64,000 bases of DNA from assembly GCA_963663615.1 (NCBI GenBank), contig OY760517.1, positions 1,798,001 through 1,862,000 on the forward strand, read 5' to 3'. The notes under the pieces are model-generated. The model saw nothing but the letters and a program-made list of their open reading frames with translations, made no database searches and was not told the DNA's origin. The translations under genes were made by a program, and so were the position numbers. Origin of the DNA: G963663615 sp963663615 (GTDB lineage: Bacteria > Bacteroidota > Ignavibacteria > Ignavibacteriales > Melioribacteraceae). Positions 26,382 to 34,970 of the stretch are shown here, piece after piece (the first letter of the stretch is position 1; each line of letters begins with the position of its first letter).

Positions 26382-27259
26382 TGATGGAAAATAACAGCGT
26401 ACAAACTCCGAGCAGAGTTGAGTTAGTTTTATCTAACATTTATAATTTACCTCCTATCCCTCAGGTAATGACTGATGTAATAAACCTGTTGGCGAATTCC
26501 AGCACAAGTGTTTCTGAACTAAGCTTGATAATTTCCAAAGATCAGGGTTTGGTTACCAAAATACTTACTATTGCAAACTCACCCTTATATGGGTTGTCAA
26601 GAAAGGTTTCATCGGTTGATTTCGCAATATTTCTTTTAGGATTTACAGAAATACAAAATATTGTTTCAACACTCTCTCTTATTGAGACCTTTAGAAATAA
26701 ATCTGATAAATATCTCGATCAGAAAGAGTTTTGGAAACACTCATTTGTTACTGGAGCAGCTGCTAAAAAATTATCGGCTGATTTTAAGGTTCCTGGAGGA
26801 TCTGAAGCTTTTATTGCAGGTTTTTTGCATGACCTCGGAGTTTCTATTACGCATCGTTATTTTCATTCAAAGTTTCCTGCTATTCAGGAATCAGTACAAA
26901 ACGATAATATAACTCCATCAGAAGCTGAAAGAAATATTATTGGTGCCAGTCATGAAGAGATTGGACATTTTTTAGCTGAAAAATGGAATTTCCCTGTAAA
27001 ATTATCCGATGCTGTTTTATACCATCACAGTCCAGGTCAATCAAAAGTTGATAAGAAGTTCTGCTCTATCATTCATCTGGCTGATTATATGACAAACAAA
27101 TTACAGATTGGGGAATTTGCCTGGGACGAAGGACTAGAATTATCACCTGAGATATATGCACTGTTTGATTTTAATGATGAAATTGAAGTAGAAAACTTCA
27201 TTGCAGATTATAAAAAATTCCTGACAGATCAATTAGAAATGATAAACTTTTTGAGTTAA
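26381..27259 (+). CDS. HDOD domain protein (second of a tandem pair)
   Basis: Also 292 residues and homologous to the preceding gene along its full length: LPPIPQVMTDV, ISKDQGLVTKILTIANSPLY, the FIAGFLHDLGV segment and SHEEIGHFLAEKWNFP. The HD pair and the paired His near LYHHSP are kept. One base is shared with the upstream gene. Divergence between copies is substantial, so the duplication is old and both are likely maintained for different partners. It precedes the degenerate kinase. Confidence 0.9.
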   Translation: MMENNSVQTPSRVELVLSNIYNLPPIPQVMTDVINLLANSSTSVSELSLIISKDQGLVTKILTIANSPLYGLSRKVSSVDFAIFLLGFTEIQNIVSTLSLIETFRNKSDKYLDQKEFWKHSFVTGAAAKKLSADFKVPGGSEAFIAGFLHDLGVSITHRYFHSKFPAIQESVQNDNITPSEAERNIIGASHEEIGHFLAEKWNFPVKLSDAVLYHHSPGQSKVDKKFCSIIHLADYMTNKLQIGEFAWDEGLELSPEIYALFDFNDEIEVENFIADYKKFLTDQLEMINFLS

Positions 27260-27260
27260 C

Positions 27261-28577
27261 GTGAGAGTAATTAAGCAAAATACAGCCAGCTACGAAACTC
27301 TATATGAAGCATTAAAAGGAGTTGAGGATAACCAGAACTCATATGGTAAGCTTCGAGGAATTAAAATTCGTGGTGTTGAAATAGAAGATAATTCCAAAAA
27401 GAAACGAAAAAAAGATTTCTTTGAATTAGTTACGGATTGTGAAGCAAAAATTCATTCTCTTGCAACTACTGATGAATTACTTGAGTTACTTCTTGATAGT
27501 TTGGCAACTGTAATTCCTTTTAAGGAAGGTGGAATATTTTTATTTGATGAAGTAAATGACAAGCTTAAGTCATTAACTAATACAGTTTCTGAAAAGTCGG
27601 CAGATTTTATAAATAGTATATATAATGACCAGATACTTGACTGGATTTTTGAAAATGGGAAACCGGCTCTTGTACCGGATATTGTTAAATACACCATGAG
27701 CGGTTCAAAGCATAATTATTATATATTGCCAATTTATGAAGGCAAGAAAAATAAGGGTGTATTCTTTCTATTAACTCCATTAACTCGAATTGATGATGAT
27801 TCAAAGGAAACAAGACTTCTTAAAGTGTTATTAGGATTAGTATTTCCAAAGATTTTGATATTGCTTCAGAAAAATGCCCTTAATGATGTTTATAGTGAAT
27901 TACAGACATATCAGTCAAAATTAAATAATGACTACAAGTTATCTGCTATTGGTGAGCTAACAAGTGGAGTAATTGAAAATATTCTTTCGCCTTTACAGAT
28001 TATATTAAGTTACACGGATATGATTGGTGAAAATGTTACACCACAGGATATGAAAGCAGTTGACTCCATTAAGAACCAGGTTAAAAAGATTGAACAAATT
28101 ATTGGAAGACTATCCAAATTTTCAAGTCTTAACAATAGTCCTGAAAAGATATATTCTTGTGATGTAAATGTTATGGTTAAGGAATATGTTGATGTAATAA
28201 AATCCTCATTATATTCAAGAAATTATGAATTATTAACAGATCTTGAAGAAAATGTTCCTTCACTACTTACACATCCTGACTATTTTAATCAGATACTTTC
28301 TAACATATTTAGGTTATTAAAACCGCCTAAAACAAAAGGTGGCGGAATTCTTTTGCAATCACGATACATCAATAATGCAATAAATATACGAATAGTTTCT
28401 ACAGATTATATTGAAAAATTAACTCCTGACTCTCTGCGTGAGAACAAAAATCAGGAATTGAGAATACTTAATAACATTGTGAAAAAACATGAAGGCATAA
28501 TTAAATTTGATTCAAATAAAAATGCCGGAACAAGTGTATTGGTTAAGCTACCTTTGAAAAGGAAATTAAGAAAATGA
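27261..28577 (+). CDS. GAF plus degenerate histidine-kinase core; phosphoacceptor His replaced
   Basis: The 438-residue cytoplasmic protein has a GAF-like domain (about residues 70-175), a coiled coil, then a region aligning with the DHp helix of NtrB/FleS-like kinases: AIGELTSGVIENILSPL at residues 229-245. In the canonical motif the position is His-Glu; here it is Glu239-Asn240, so no phosphoacceptor exists. The ATPase region keeps an N-box Asn (LSNIF) and a GTSVLVKLP end, but the DxGxG (G1) and GLGL (G2) motifs are lost (ELRIL in place of GLGL). It starts at GTG 27261. The nearest active relatives are FlrB/FleS-type kinases for sigma-54 activators, so it may be a pseudokinase scaffold of flagellar control; this is inferred. 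Confidence 0.75.
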   Translation: MRVIKQNTASYETLYEALKGVEDNQNSYGKLRGIKIRGVEIEDNSKKKRKKDFFELVTDCEAKIHSLATTDELLELLLDSLATVIPFKEGGIFLFDEVNDKLKSLTNTVSEKSADFINSIYNDQILDWIFENGKPALVPDIVKYTMSGSKHNYYILPIYEGKKNKGVFFLLTPLTRIDDDSKETRLLKVLLGLVFPKILILLQKNALNDVYSELQTYQSKLNNDYKLSAIGELTSGVIENILSPLQIILSYTDMIGENVTPQDMKAVDSIKNQVKKIEQIIGRLSKFSSLNNSPEKIYSCDVNVMVKEYVDVIKSSLYSRNYELLTDLEENVPSLLTHPDYFNQILSNIFRLLKPPKTKGGGILLQSRYINNAINIRIVSTDYIEKLTPDSLRENKNQELRILNNIVKKHEGIIKFDSNKNAGTSVLVKLPLKRKLRK

Positions 28578-29152
28578 AAACCCTGATTTATTCCATATTG
28601 TTTTTAGGGCTTTTATGCACTGCAAATTATGCCCAATCCAACGAGGATATTGATATTAAAAAAATGGTTCAGGAACAGATTGATGAAGCTCAGAAAAAGA
28701 TGACTCCTGTTCAGGAAAAAAGCACTGTTGAAACATCGATGGATAGTAGTATGTTTGTTTCGAGACTGATGTATCTGGGTGTTTTTTCGGGATTTTTAGG
28801 TTTGGTGTTTTTCGGTAAAAGAAAATACCAGGATTATAAGAAACGGAAAAAAGCTGAAATGAAAAAATCTGTTTATATAATTCGCAAGGAAAGGATTAAA
28901 CCGCGCGAAGATGAAAAGCTTAGATTTATAAGAAAAAAATTGTCTAAAAGTCCTTATAGTACAAGAGCAAAGGGTAAAGACGTAACTAAATTAGCCAAGA
29001 TGTTAAAAATTACTCAGGGTGAAATACAATTGGCTGCAAAAATTAATAAAAGAAATGGACATAGTGTTTTAACTAATACTAATGACGATATTCTTTATAG
29101 CAACAGAAATGCTATAAAATCAAATTTTAGCAGTTATTTATTTAATCAGTAG
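28574..29152 (+). CDS. Secreted-then-anchored membrane protein with C-terminal HTH-like motif (DUF2802/DUF6115-like)
   Basis: The 192-residue protein begins with a signal-peptide-like helix (residues 1-20), then an exported stretch of about 40 residues, one membrane segment (about 65-81), a very basic cytoplasmic region, and a C-terminal helix-turn-helix-like motif KDVTKLAKMLKITQGEIQLA (about 135-154). That last pattern resembles the GEIxL helices of DUF2802 and DUF6115 proteins that occur in flagellar loci of Proteobacteria and Bacillus (SwrB region). The identification is by eye and tentative. It overlaps the pseudokinase by four bases. Confidence 0.6.
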   Translation: MKTLIYSILFLGLLCTANYAQSNEDIDIKKMVQEQIDEAQKKMTPVQEKSTVETSMDSSMFVSRLMYLGVFSGFLGLVFFGKRKYQDYKKRKKAEMKKSVYIIRKERIKPREDEKLRFIRKKLSKSPYSTRAKGKDVTKLAKMLKITQGEIQLAAKINKRNGHSVLTNTNDDILYSNRNAIKSNFSSYLFNQ

Positions 29153-29154
29153 AG

Positions 29155-30321
29155 ATGGTCAATAATTATAACAAATATAATTCAAAAGCGATTTCAAACG
29201 ATTCAACTTTTAGAACAGATAGTATTAAAAAGATTTCCCTCATAGAAAAACATGAGGGATTTTTTGTAATTAAGGTTGAACGAAAAATATTTCGCACAAA
29301 ACTGCCTAACAATTTTAAGGTGGGAGATGAAATTATAGCAAGGATTTCTTCATATAATCCTTTCACTATAGTTCTTAATAATTTTATAGGCTATAATTCA
29401 TTAACCCGAATACGGGAAAGAGTATTATTTTTGCTGGATCGAAAAGATGATTATCTGGTTCGTGAAACTTTAAATACAATACTACTACAAAACATTGTTA
29501 TAACAACAGAGTATTTTGATAAAATACTTTCGTTTGTAAAATCTAATTATAAATCCAAAAATATATTCATTCCAAATCTTGTGGCACTTTACAGGGTGTT
29601 TAAGGAAAACGATAAGATAAAACGTTACAAAGATGAATTATGTGTAAATCCGGGAGTAGCATTTCTTAATTCTGAAAAAGAAATTGACAGCGTGAATTTT
29701 GATGAGGAAATTGACGAACAAAAATTGGTACAGTTACGAAATATCTTATCAGGTGAATTAGATAAAACAGATAATACATATAAGTTGCAGCAGTCAGTTT
29801 TTAAGAGCGTTTACAATTATCCGGTATATTTTAATGTTTCATACCGCACCAATAGTTTTACTATCATAGCAATAAATTCACAATTTAACCCTCAGATCAA
29901 ATTTGGATCTTTGCTGCTTGCAATAATATCAGATCACAAAATAGTGACTTTATTCGAGATTAATTTTCTGCATAACCCCGATATCTTTTTAATTGATACT
30001 GATTCAGAAGTAGAGAACAAAATTTATAAAAGTGGCGATATTTGTACACTTGTTGAAAATTATCATTCAAAAGTTGGTAAAATAAGTTTAACTACTCCAA
30101 ACATAGAAGTGATGTACAAAAAGTACGGATATAATCCATTTGATGTTTTGTTTCCTCTTGTTGATGAAAATGTTTCAATAGAAGCTAAAAACGCAATTTA
30201 TGATAATATTGAGTTACCTGAAAACGAGGGTTCGTCCTTGCTAAATACGGGTGAAATAAGTTTGGTTTACATTTTGATAAGAAATATTATAAAAAAACAT
30301 TTATTGGTAGAAAATGGTTAA
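29155..30321 (+). CDS. Uncharacterised flagellar-locus protein, possibly a divergent FliK-like factor
   Basis: The 388-residue protein has no signal peptide or membrane segment. The N-terminal third has a beta-barrel-like segment (KVGDEIIARISSYNPFTIVL) seen at the start of some Firmicute FliK-like proteins, and the last third (about residues 240-330) has an alternating beta pattern followed by a helix and a VGKISLTTPN end, reminiscent of the FliK C-terminal domain. The similarity is weak and not certain. It overlaps flgF by eight bases and lies before the distal rod genes, unlike the main fliK. I therefore call it unknown with a possible FliK relation. Confidence 0.5.
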   Translation: MVNNYNKYNSKAISNDSTFRTDSIKKISLIEKHEGFFVIKVERKIFRTKLPNNFKVGDEIIARISSYNPFTIVLNNFIGYNSLTRIRERVLFLLDRKDDYLVRETLNTILLQNIVITTEYFDKILSFVKSNYKSKNIFIPNLVALYRVFKENDKIKRYKDELCVNPGVAFLNSEKEIDSVNFDEEIDEQKLVQLRNILSGELDKTDNTYKLQQSVFKSVYNYPVYFNVSYRTNSFTIIAINSQFNPQIKFGSLLLAIISDHKIVTLFEINFLHNPDIFLIDTDSEVENKIYKSGDICTLVENYHSKVGKISLTTPNIEVMYKKYGYNPFDVLFPLVDENVSIEAKNAIYDNIELPENEGSSLLNTGEISLVYILIRNIIKKHLLVENG

Positions 30322-31021
30322 AGGTATATATCAGGCTTCACGCAGTTTAGATGTTCGAGATAAGAACATGAGTGTTATCGCTAACAATTTGGCGAACATT
30401 GATACCTCTGGTTATAAAAGGAAAGTTCCTTTTTCTGAAATCCTTCAGAATAAGAAAAATGCCGAGATGAAACAGGTTACTGATTTCAGACAAGGCGAAA
30501 TAATGGAAACAGAAAAAGATTTTGATCTTGCCTTAAAGGGAGATGTGTTTTTTGCAATTGATACAGATGATGGACTTAGATATACCCGTAATGGAAGATT
30601 TACAATGTCCGATGAAGGAATACTGGTTGACGAAAATGGAAAATCAGTAATGGGAAGAAGTGGCGAGATAAATATTAAAGCTGCCATGCTGAATGAAGAC
30701 CAGACTGTTACCATTAACAAAAAAGGTGAAATTCTGGTTGGTGATGAAATTATAGATACAGTAATGGTTGTGAAGTTTGAGGAACCTCAAAAGTTGTATG
30801 ATGTTGGTGATTCACAGTTCATGATGAAAGAAGAAAATTACGAAATAGCCCAGGATGAAGATTTTGAATTGTTTCAGGGATACCTGGAAACTTCAAATGT
30901 TAATCCTATTATAGAAATGGAAAGTATGATTAGCTTGAATACAGATTTTACATCTTCACAAAAGATAATAACCTTTATGGATAAATCTTTGGAACAAGCT
31001 AATTCAATTGGAAGAGTTTAA
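30314..31021 (+). CDS. flgF: Flagellar proximal/distal rod protein FlgF
   Basis: FlgF is a rod subunit below FlgG. The 235-residue length is normal. It shows the rod/hook N-terminal motif MSVIANNLANIDTSGYKRK and the C-terminal amphipathic end with YLETSNVNPIIEMESMISL. Overlap of eight bases with the upstream unknown gene supports translation coupling. It is followed by flgG. Confidence 0.93.
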   Translation: MVKGIYQASRSLDVRDKNMSVIANNLANIDTSGYKRKVPFSEILQNKKNAEMKQVTDFRQGEIMETEKDFDLALKGDVFFAIDTDDGLRYTRNGRFTMSDEGILVDENGKSVMGRSGEINIKAAMLNEDQTVTINKKGEILVGDEIIDTVMVVKFEEPQKLYDVGDSQFMMKEENYEIAQDEDFELFQGYLETSNVNPIIEMESMISLNTDFTSSQKIITFMDKSLEQANSIGRV

Positions 31022-31036
31022 TAGCAGGAGAATAAA

Positions 31037-31834
31037 ATGCCAGCAAGATCATTAAGAACTGCTGCTTCAGGTATGAGCGCTCAACAGCTCAATATTCAGA
31101 TTATAGCAAACAACATAGCAAATATTAATACAACAGGTTTTAAGAAAAGTAAAGCTGAGTTTCAGGATCTAATGTACCAAACTGTAACTGTAAATCCTTC
31201 AGTAACGGTTGGTAGCAGAAGAAGAGATGATGATTCAGCGAAAATACAGGTTGGTAATGGTGTACAACCAGCAAGTACCCAAAAAATATTTAAGCAGGGT
31301 GATATCACCGCCACTAATAATCAGTATGATGTTGCAATAAACGGCGATGGCTTTTTCCAGTTAAGAAAAGGTGATGGAACTTACGCATATACACGCGATG
31401 GCTCCTTTAAAGTTAATGCTGAAGGACAGCTAACAACATCAACCGGATATGTTCTTGAACCGGATTTAACTATGAATGATGACGCAACCGGGATCATCGT
31501 AAGCCGTGATGGTACTGTTCAAGTAACGGAGTCGGATGGTACTACATACGTATTGGATAATATTCAGTTAGCAAGATTTATGAATCCCGGTGGTTTAGAA
31601 CCAATTGGTGACAATCTTTTTAGGGAAACTGAAGTTTCCGGTACAGCAATTCTTGGTACTCCCGGTTCATCAGGTTTTGGCGAATTACATCAGGGATACC
31701 TCGAGGCATCCAACGTTGAAGTTGTAGAAGAAATGATTGCAATGATTGCCGCACAACGTGCTTATGAAATTAATTCAAAAACTGTAAAAACAGTTGAACA
31801 GATGATGGAATTAGCAAACAATCTTAAACGATAA
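31037..31834 (+). CDS. flgG: Flagellar distal rod protein FlgG
   Basis: FlgG forms the distal rod through the P- and L-rings. The 265-residue protein opens with ARSLRTAASGMSAQQLNIQ and IIANNIANINTTGFKKSK and ends with YLEASNVEVVEEMIAMIAAQ and a helical tail, all FlgG hallmarks. A CAGGAG Shine-Dalgarno precedes the ATG. Length is standard. Confidence 0.97.
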   Translation: MPARSLRTAASGMSAQQLNIQIIANNIANINTTGFKKSKAEFQDLMYQTVTVNPSVTVGSRRRDDDSAKIQVGNGVQPASTQKIFKQGDITATNNQYDVAINGDGFFQLRKGDGTYAYTRDGSFKVNAEGQLTTSTGYVLEPDLTMNDDATGIIVSRDGTVQVTESDGTTYVLDNIQLARFMNPGGLEPIGDNLFRETEVSGTAILGTPGSSGFGELHQGYLEASNVEVVEEMIAMIAAQRAYEINSKTVKTVEQMMELANNLKR

Positions 31835-31837
31835 TTT

Positions 31838-32482
31838 ATGACGATATTAGTTAACATATTGTTTCTTCTTTTTAGTAATGGTGATAACCTCGATACAATG
31901 GTTTACGATTATTTATCTAAAAACCTCACCGTTTATGATCGTTTTACATTTAGAATTACTAGTAAGCCTGGAAATTATGATAACATTGTTATTGATAAAG
32001 ATCGTGATTTCAAGGTTAACAGGGAACGTGCTTATGTGCCTGTAATAGTTAATGATAATGGTAAAAGTAAAAGAGCATATGTTAGTCTGGAATTAAAACT
32101 TTTTAAGAAAGTTGTTATAGCAAGTAAAGAATACAATCGTGGTGATGTTTTCATGCCAAATTTCCTTAAAGTGAAACTTGAAGATGTTAGCAGGATTAAT
32201 GGTGATTTTTTTTCGAATATTGCTCAAGCACTTAATTACCAAGCAAAAAACAGAATTAGACAGAATGAAATAATTCTTCTGAATGATACAGACCCTATTC
32301 CTCTTATTAATCCGGGTGATAAAATTAAAGCCTCTGTTATTGAAGGAAGTGTAGTAATATCACTTGAGGCTGTGGCAAAACAAGCTGGTGGAATGAATGA
32401 CATCATAAAAATAAGAACTGTAACTGATAAATATTTTCGTGCAAAAGTATTAAGTACAAACGAAGTTTTAATAGTTGAGTAA
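31838..32482 (+). CDS. flgA: Flagellar P-ring chaperone FlgA
   Basis: FlgA is a periplasmic chaperone for FlgI polymerisation. The 214-residue protein has a short hydrophobic N-terminus that may be its signal peptide, a variable N-terminal domain, and a SAF domain in the second half: KEYNRGDVFMPNFLKVK, RIRQNEIILLND, NPGDKIKASVIEGSVVI and the C-terminal FRAKVLSTNEVLIVE. The three bases between flgG and flgA and the flgH neighbour support the call. Confidence 0.9.
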   Translation: MTILVNILFLLFSNGDNLDTMVYDYLSKNLTVYDRFTFRITSKPGNYDNIVIDKDRDFKVNRERAYVPVIVNDNGKSKRAYVSLELKLFKKVVIASKEYNRGDVFMPNFLKVKLEDVSRINGDFFSNIAQALNYQAKNRIRQNEIILLNDTDPIPLINPGDKIKASVIEGSVVISLEAVAKQAGGMNDIIKIRTVTDKYFRAKVLSTNEVLIVE

Positions 32483-32486
32483 AAAA

Positions 32487-33056
32487 ATGAAGAAGATTGT
32501 ATATATATCACTGTTTCTAACTGCTGCAATATTTGCACAGGATATGCGTAACAATGCATTTAGCTCACTCTTTTCAGATCATAAAGCTGTAAGAATTGGA
32601 GATGCTGTTACTATACTTGTAATGGAATCATCAAAAGCTTCTAACAGTGCAGATAAATCCACAGGCAGAGCAAGCGATTTGGCTTTTGGTTTTGATGGAG
32701 CAATGGATCAGACAAGCTTGCCTGGTGTAGATGTGGGTGTTAGTTCCTCAAATGATTTTAGAGGAAGTGGTTCCACCAAAACATCGGGAATGGTACAGAC
32801 TAAAATTGCAGCTACTATCGATTCGGTTTTGGCAAATGGGAATTTGAGAATAAACGGTAGCAGAAAAATCACTATTAATGGTGAAGAACAAAGAATTTTT
32901 ATTAAAGGTATTGTAAGGGTATCGGATATTAGTTCAGATAATCAGGTTTACTCTTACGATATCTCGGATGCTGAAATTGTTTTTGAAGGTGAGGGGATGA
33001 TTGAAAGCAATCAGAATCCTGGCTGGTTAACAAGATTTTTCCATTGGATATTTTAG
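32487..33056 (+). CDS. flgH: Flagellar L-ring protein FlgH
   Basis: FlgH forms the outer-membrane L-ring. The 189-residue protein (from ATG 32487; a TTG at 32475 is less likely) has a signal peptide ending near FAQ, then the conserved VRIGDAVTILVMESSKASN segment and IRVSDISSDNQVYSYDI-type strands. FlgH is normally a lipoprotein with Cys at the mature N-terminus, but here no Cys follows the hydrophobic core, so lipidation by the usual route looks absent. FlgI follows nine bases later with its own Shine-Dalgarno. Confidence 0.9.
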   Translation: MKKIVYISLFLTAAIFAQDMRNNAFSSLFSDHKAVRIGDAVTILVMESSKASNSADKSTGRASDLAFGFDGAMDQTSLPGVDVGVSSSNDFRGSGSTKTSGMVQTKIAATIDSVLANGNLRINGSRKITINGEEQRIFIKGIVRVSDISSDNQVYSYDISDAEIVFEGEGMIESNQNPGWLTRFFHWIF

Positions 33057-33064
33057 GTGATAGC

Positions 33065-34153
33065 ATGTTTAACAAAATAGTTTACATACTGCTTATTTGT
33101 TCAACATTCGTCTTTTCACAAAGAATTAAGGACATTGCATTTCTTGAAGGTGAAAAGTCGCAACAGGTAATTGGTTATGGACTTGTTGTTGGTCTGGCTG
33201 GTTCGGGAGATAGTCATAGAAGCTCCATGACTATGCAATCAGTGAAAAGTATGCTCGAAAGATTTGGAATCACAGTTCCGGCTACAGCCTTAAAAACTAA
33301 AAACGTAGCTGCTGTAATGGTTACTGCAAGCATCGGATCATATCTTAAGCCTGGTTCAAAGTTTGACGTTAATGTATCTTCACTTGGTGATGCCCGTAGC
33401 CTTACAGGTGGTACTTTACTTATGACTCCTCTTTCAGGTATGGACGGTCAGGTTTACGGAATGGCTCAGGGTCCGCTTTCAATTGGTGGTTATGATATAG
33501 ATACTCCAACGGGTAACAGAATATCAAAGAATCATTCACTTGCAGGACGTGTACCCCTTGGTGGACAGTTACAAATACCTGTATCCGGAAATGAGGTTGC
33601 CTCAAATCAAATTAAGTTGTATTTGAAAAGCCCGGATATGACAACAAGTTATAATGTTTCGCAGGCAATAAATACAAGCTTTGGTAATCAAATTGCCAAG
33701 TCTGTAGATGCTTCGGAAGTTGTAATTGAAATTCCTGGTAACATGCAGGATAATAGAGTTGCTTTCGTATCGCAATTGGAAGGTTTGAATGTTGAGATGG
33801 ATTACATTGCAAAAGTTGTACTTAATGAAAGAACTGGTACAGTAGTTTCGGGTAGCAATGTAAGAATTATGCCTGTTACAATATCGCATGGTTCTCTAAA
33901 TATTTCTATCCGTTCAAATCCAATGCTCTCTCAACCCGGAATGTTTTCTGGTGGACAAAGTATAGCTTTTAATAACCTTATACCAACAGCGGTTCAGGAT
34001 TCATCAAAAACTATTGCTATAGATGGAGCAACAAATATACAAGAAGTTGCCGCAGCATTAAACTCATTAAAAGTTTCACCGAGAGATATAATATCAATTT
34101 TCCAGGCACTTAAAGAAGCAGGTGCATTAGTAGCAGAAATCGTGATAATCTGA
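33065..34153 (+). CDS. flgI: Flagellar P-ring protein FlgI
   Basis: FlgI forms the periplasmic P-ring. From ATG 33065, which has an AGGTGA Shine-Dalgarno, the protein has 362 residues including a signal peptide (about residues 1-18). Family motifs are clear: RIKDIAFLEGEKSQQVIGYG, LVVGLAGSGDS, KTKNVAAVMVTA and LKEAGALVAEIVII at the C-terminus. The open frame continues further upstream without family sequence. Confidence 0.96.
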   Translation: MFNKIVYILLICSTFVFSQRIKDIAFLEGEKSQQVIGYGLVVGLAGSGDSHRSSMTMQSVKSMLERFGITVPATALKTKNVAAVMVTASIGSYLKPGSKFDVNVSSLGDARSLTGGTLLMTPLSGMDGQVYGMAQGPLSIGGYDIDTPTGNRISKNHSLAGRVPLGGQLQIPVSGNEVASNQIKLYLKSPDMTTSYNVSQAINTSFGNQIAKSVDASEVVIEIPGNMQDNRVAFVSQLEGLNVEMDYIAKVVLNERTGTVVSGSNVRIMPVTISHGSLNISIRSNPMLSQPGMFSGGQSIAFNNLIPTAVQDSSKTIAIDGATNIQEVAAALNSLKVSPRDIISIFQALKEAGALVAEIVII

Positions 34154-34161
34154 TTAGTATT

Positions 34162-34968
34162 ATGGAAGATATAAAATTAAAAATATCGCAAAACAACAAG
34201 CACATAGATAAACCTTTACAGGTAGGCAGAAATTATACTGATACAGATAAAAGGAAACTGGCAAAGGCATCGCGTGATTTTGAAAGTATGCTTAGCAATT
34301 TTATGCTTAAAAGTATGACTAAAACCGTACCCGATATGTTTGGTGACAGTAATAGTTACGGAAGTAATTTTCTTGATGGCATTTTTGAAATGAAAATGGC
34401 TGACTATATGAGTAAGCATAAAAGTATTGGTATTGCCCAAAACATCTACAAAAAACTGACTGGTGAAGATCTTCCCTCGAAAATAAATTTGGAAAAATAC
34501 GCTTCTCAGAGAAAGTTTAATGGTGTTGTTAAAAATACAGAAAGTGACAAAATAGCACCAAGCACAAATACAAAAAAACGTGTAGATCGTTTTGAAAAAA
34601 TAATTGATAATATGGCTTCGGAGTTTAATGTAAACAAGAATCTTATAAAATCAGTTATTTATACCGAATCAGCAGGTAATGATAAGGCTGTTTCAAAGGC
34701 GAAAGCTAAAGGTTTAATGCAGTTAATGGATGCTACCGCAAAGGATTTGGGAGTTAATAACTCATTTGACCCAACTGAAAATATTTATGGTGGTACAAAA
34801 TATTTATCGCAGTTACTAAAGAAATATGATGGCGATATTGAAAAAACACTCGCGGCTTACAATGCAGGTCCGGGTAACGTAGAAAAGTATGAAGGCGTTC
34901 CTCCGTTCGAGGAAACAAAAAATTATATAACACGAGTATTAGGATATTACAACTTTCTTGAAGGTTAG
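34162..34968 (+). CDS. flgJ: Rod assembly protein FlgJ fused to a lytic transglycosylase (SLT) domain
   Basis: This 268-residue protein joins two domains. Residues about 35-100 match the FlgJ rod-binding domain (RDFESMLSNFMLKSMTKT, MADYMSKHKSIGIAQNIYKK). Residues about 150-265 are a GH23 lytic transglycosylase domain with the catalytic Glu169 in VIYTESAGN, KAKGLMQLMDATAK, LAAYNAGPGNVEKYEG. The role is to cap the rod and open the peptidoglycan. In gamma-proteobacteria FlgJ instead carries a GH73 glucosaminidase domain, so the wall enzyme is of a different family here. Eight bases separate it from flgI. Confidence 0.93.
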   Translation: MEDIKLKISQNNKHIDKPLQVGRNYTDTDKRKLAKASRDFESMLSNFMLKSMTKTVPDMFGDSNSYGSNFLDGIFEMKMADYMSKHKSIGIAQNIYKKLTGEDLPSKINLEKYASQRKFNGVVKNTESDKIAPSTNTKKRVDRFEKIIDNMASEFNVNKNLIKSVIYTESAGNDKAVSKAKAKGLMQLMDATAKDLGVNNSFDPTENIYGGTKYLSQLLKKYDGDIEKTLAAYNAGPGNVEKYEGVPPFEETKNYITRVLGYYNFLEG

Positions 34969-34970
34969 AA

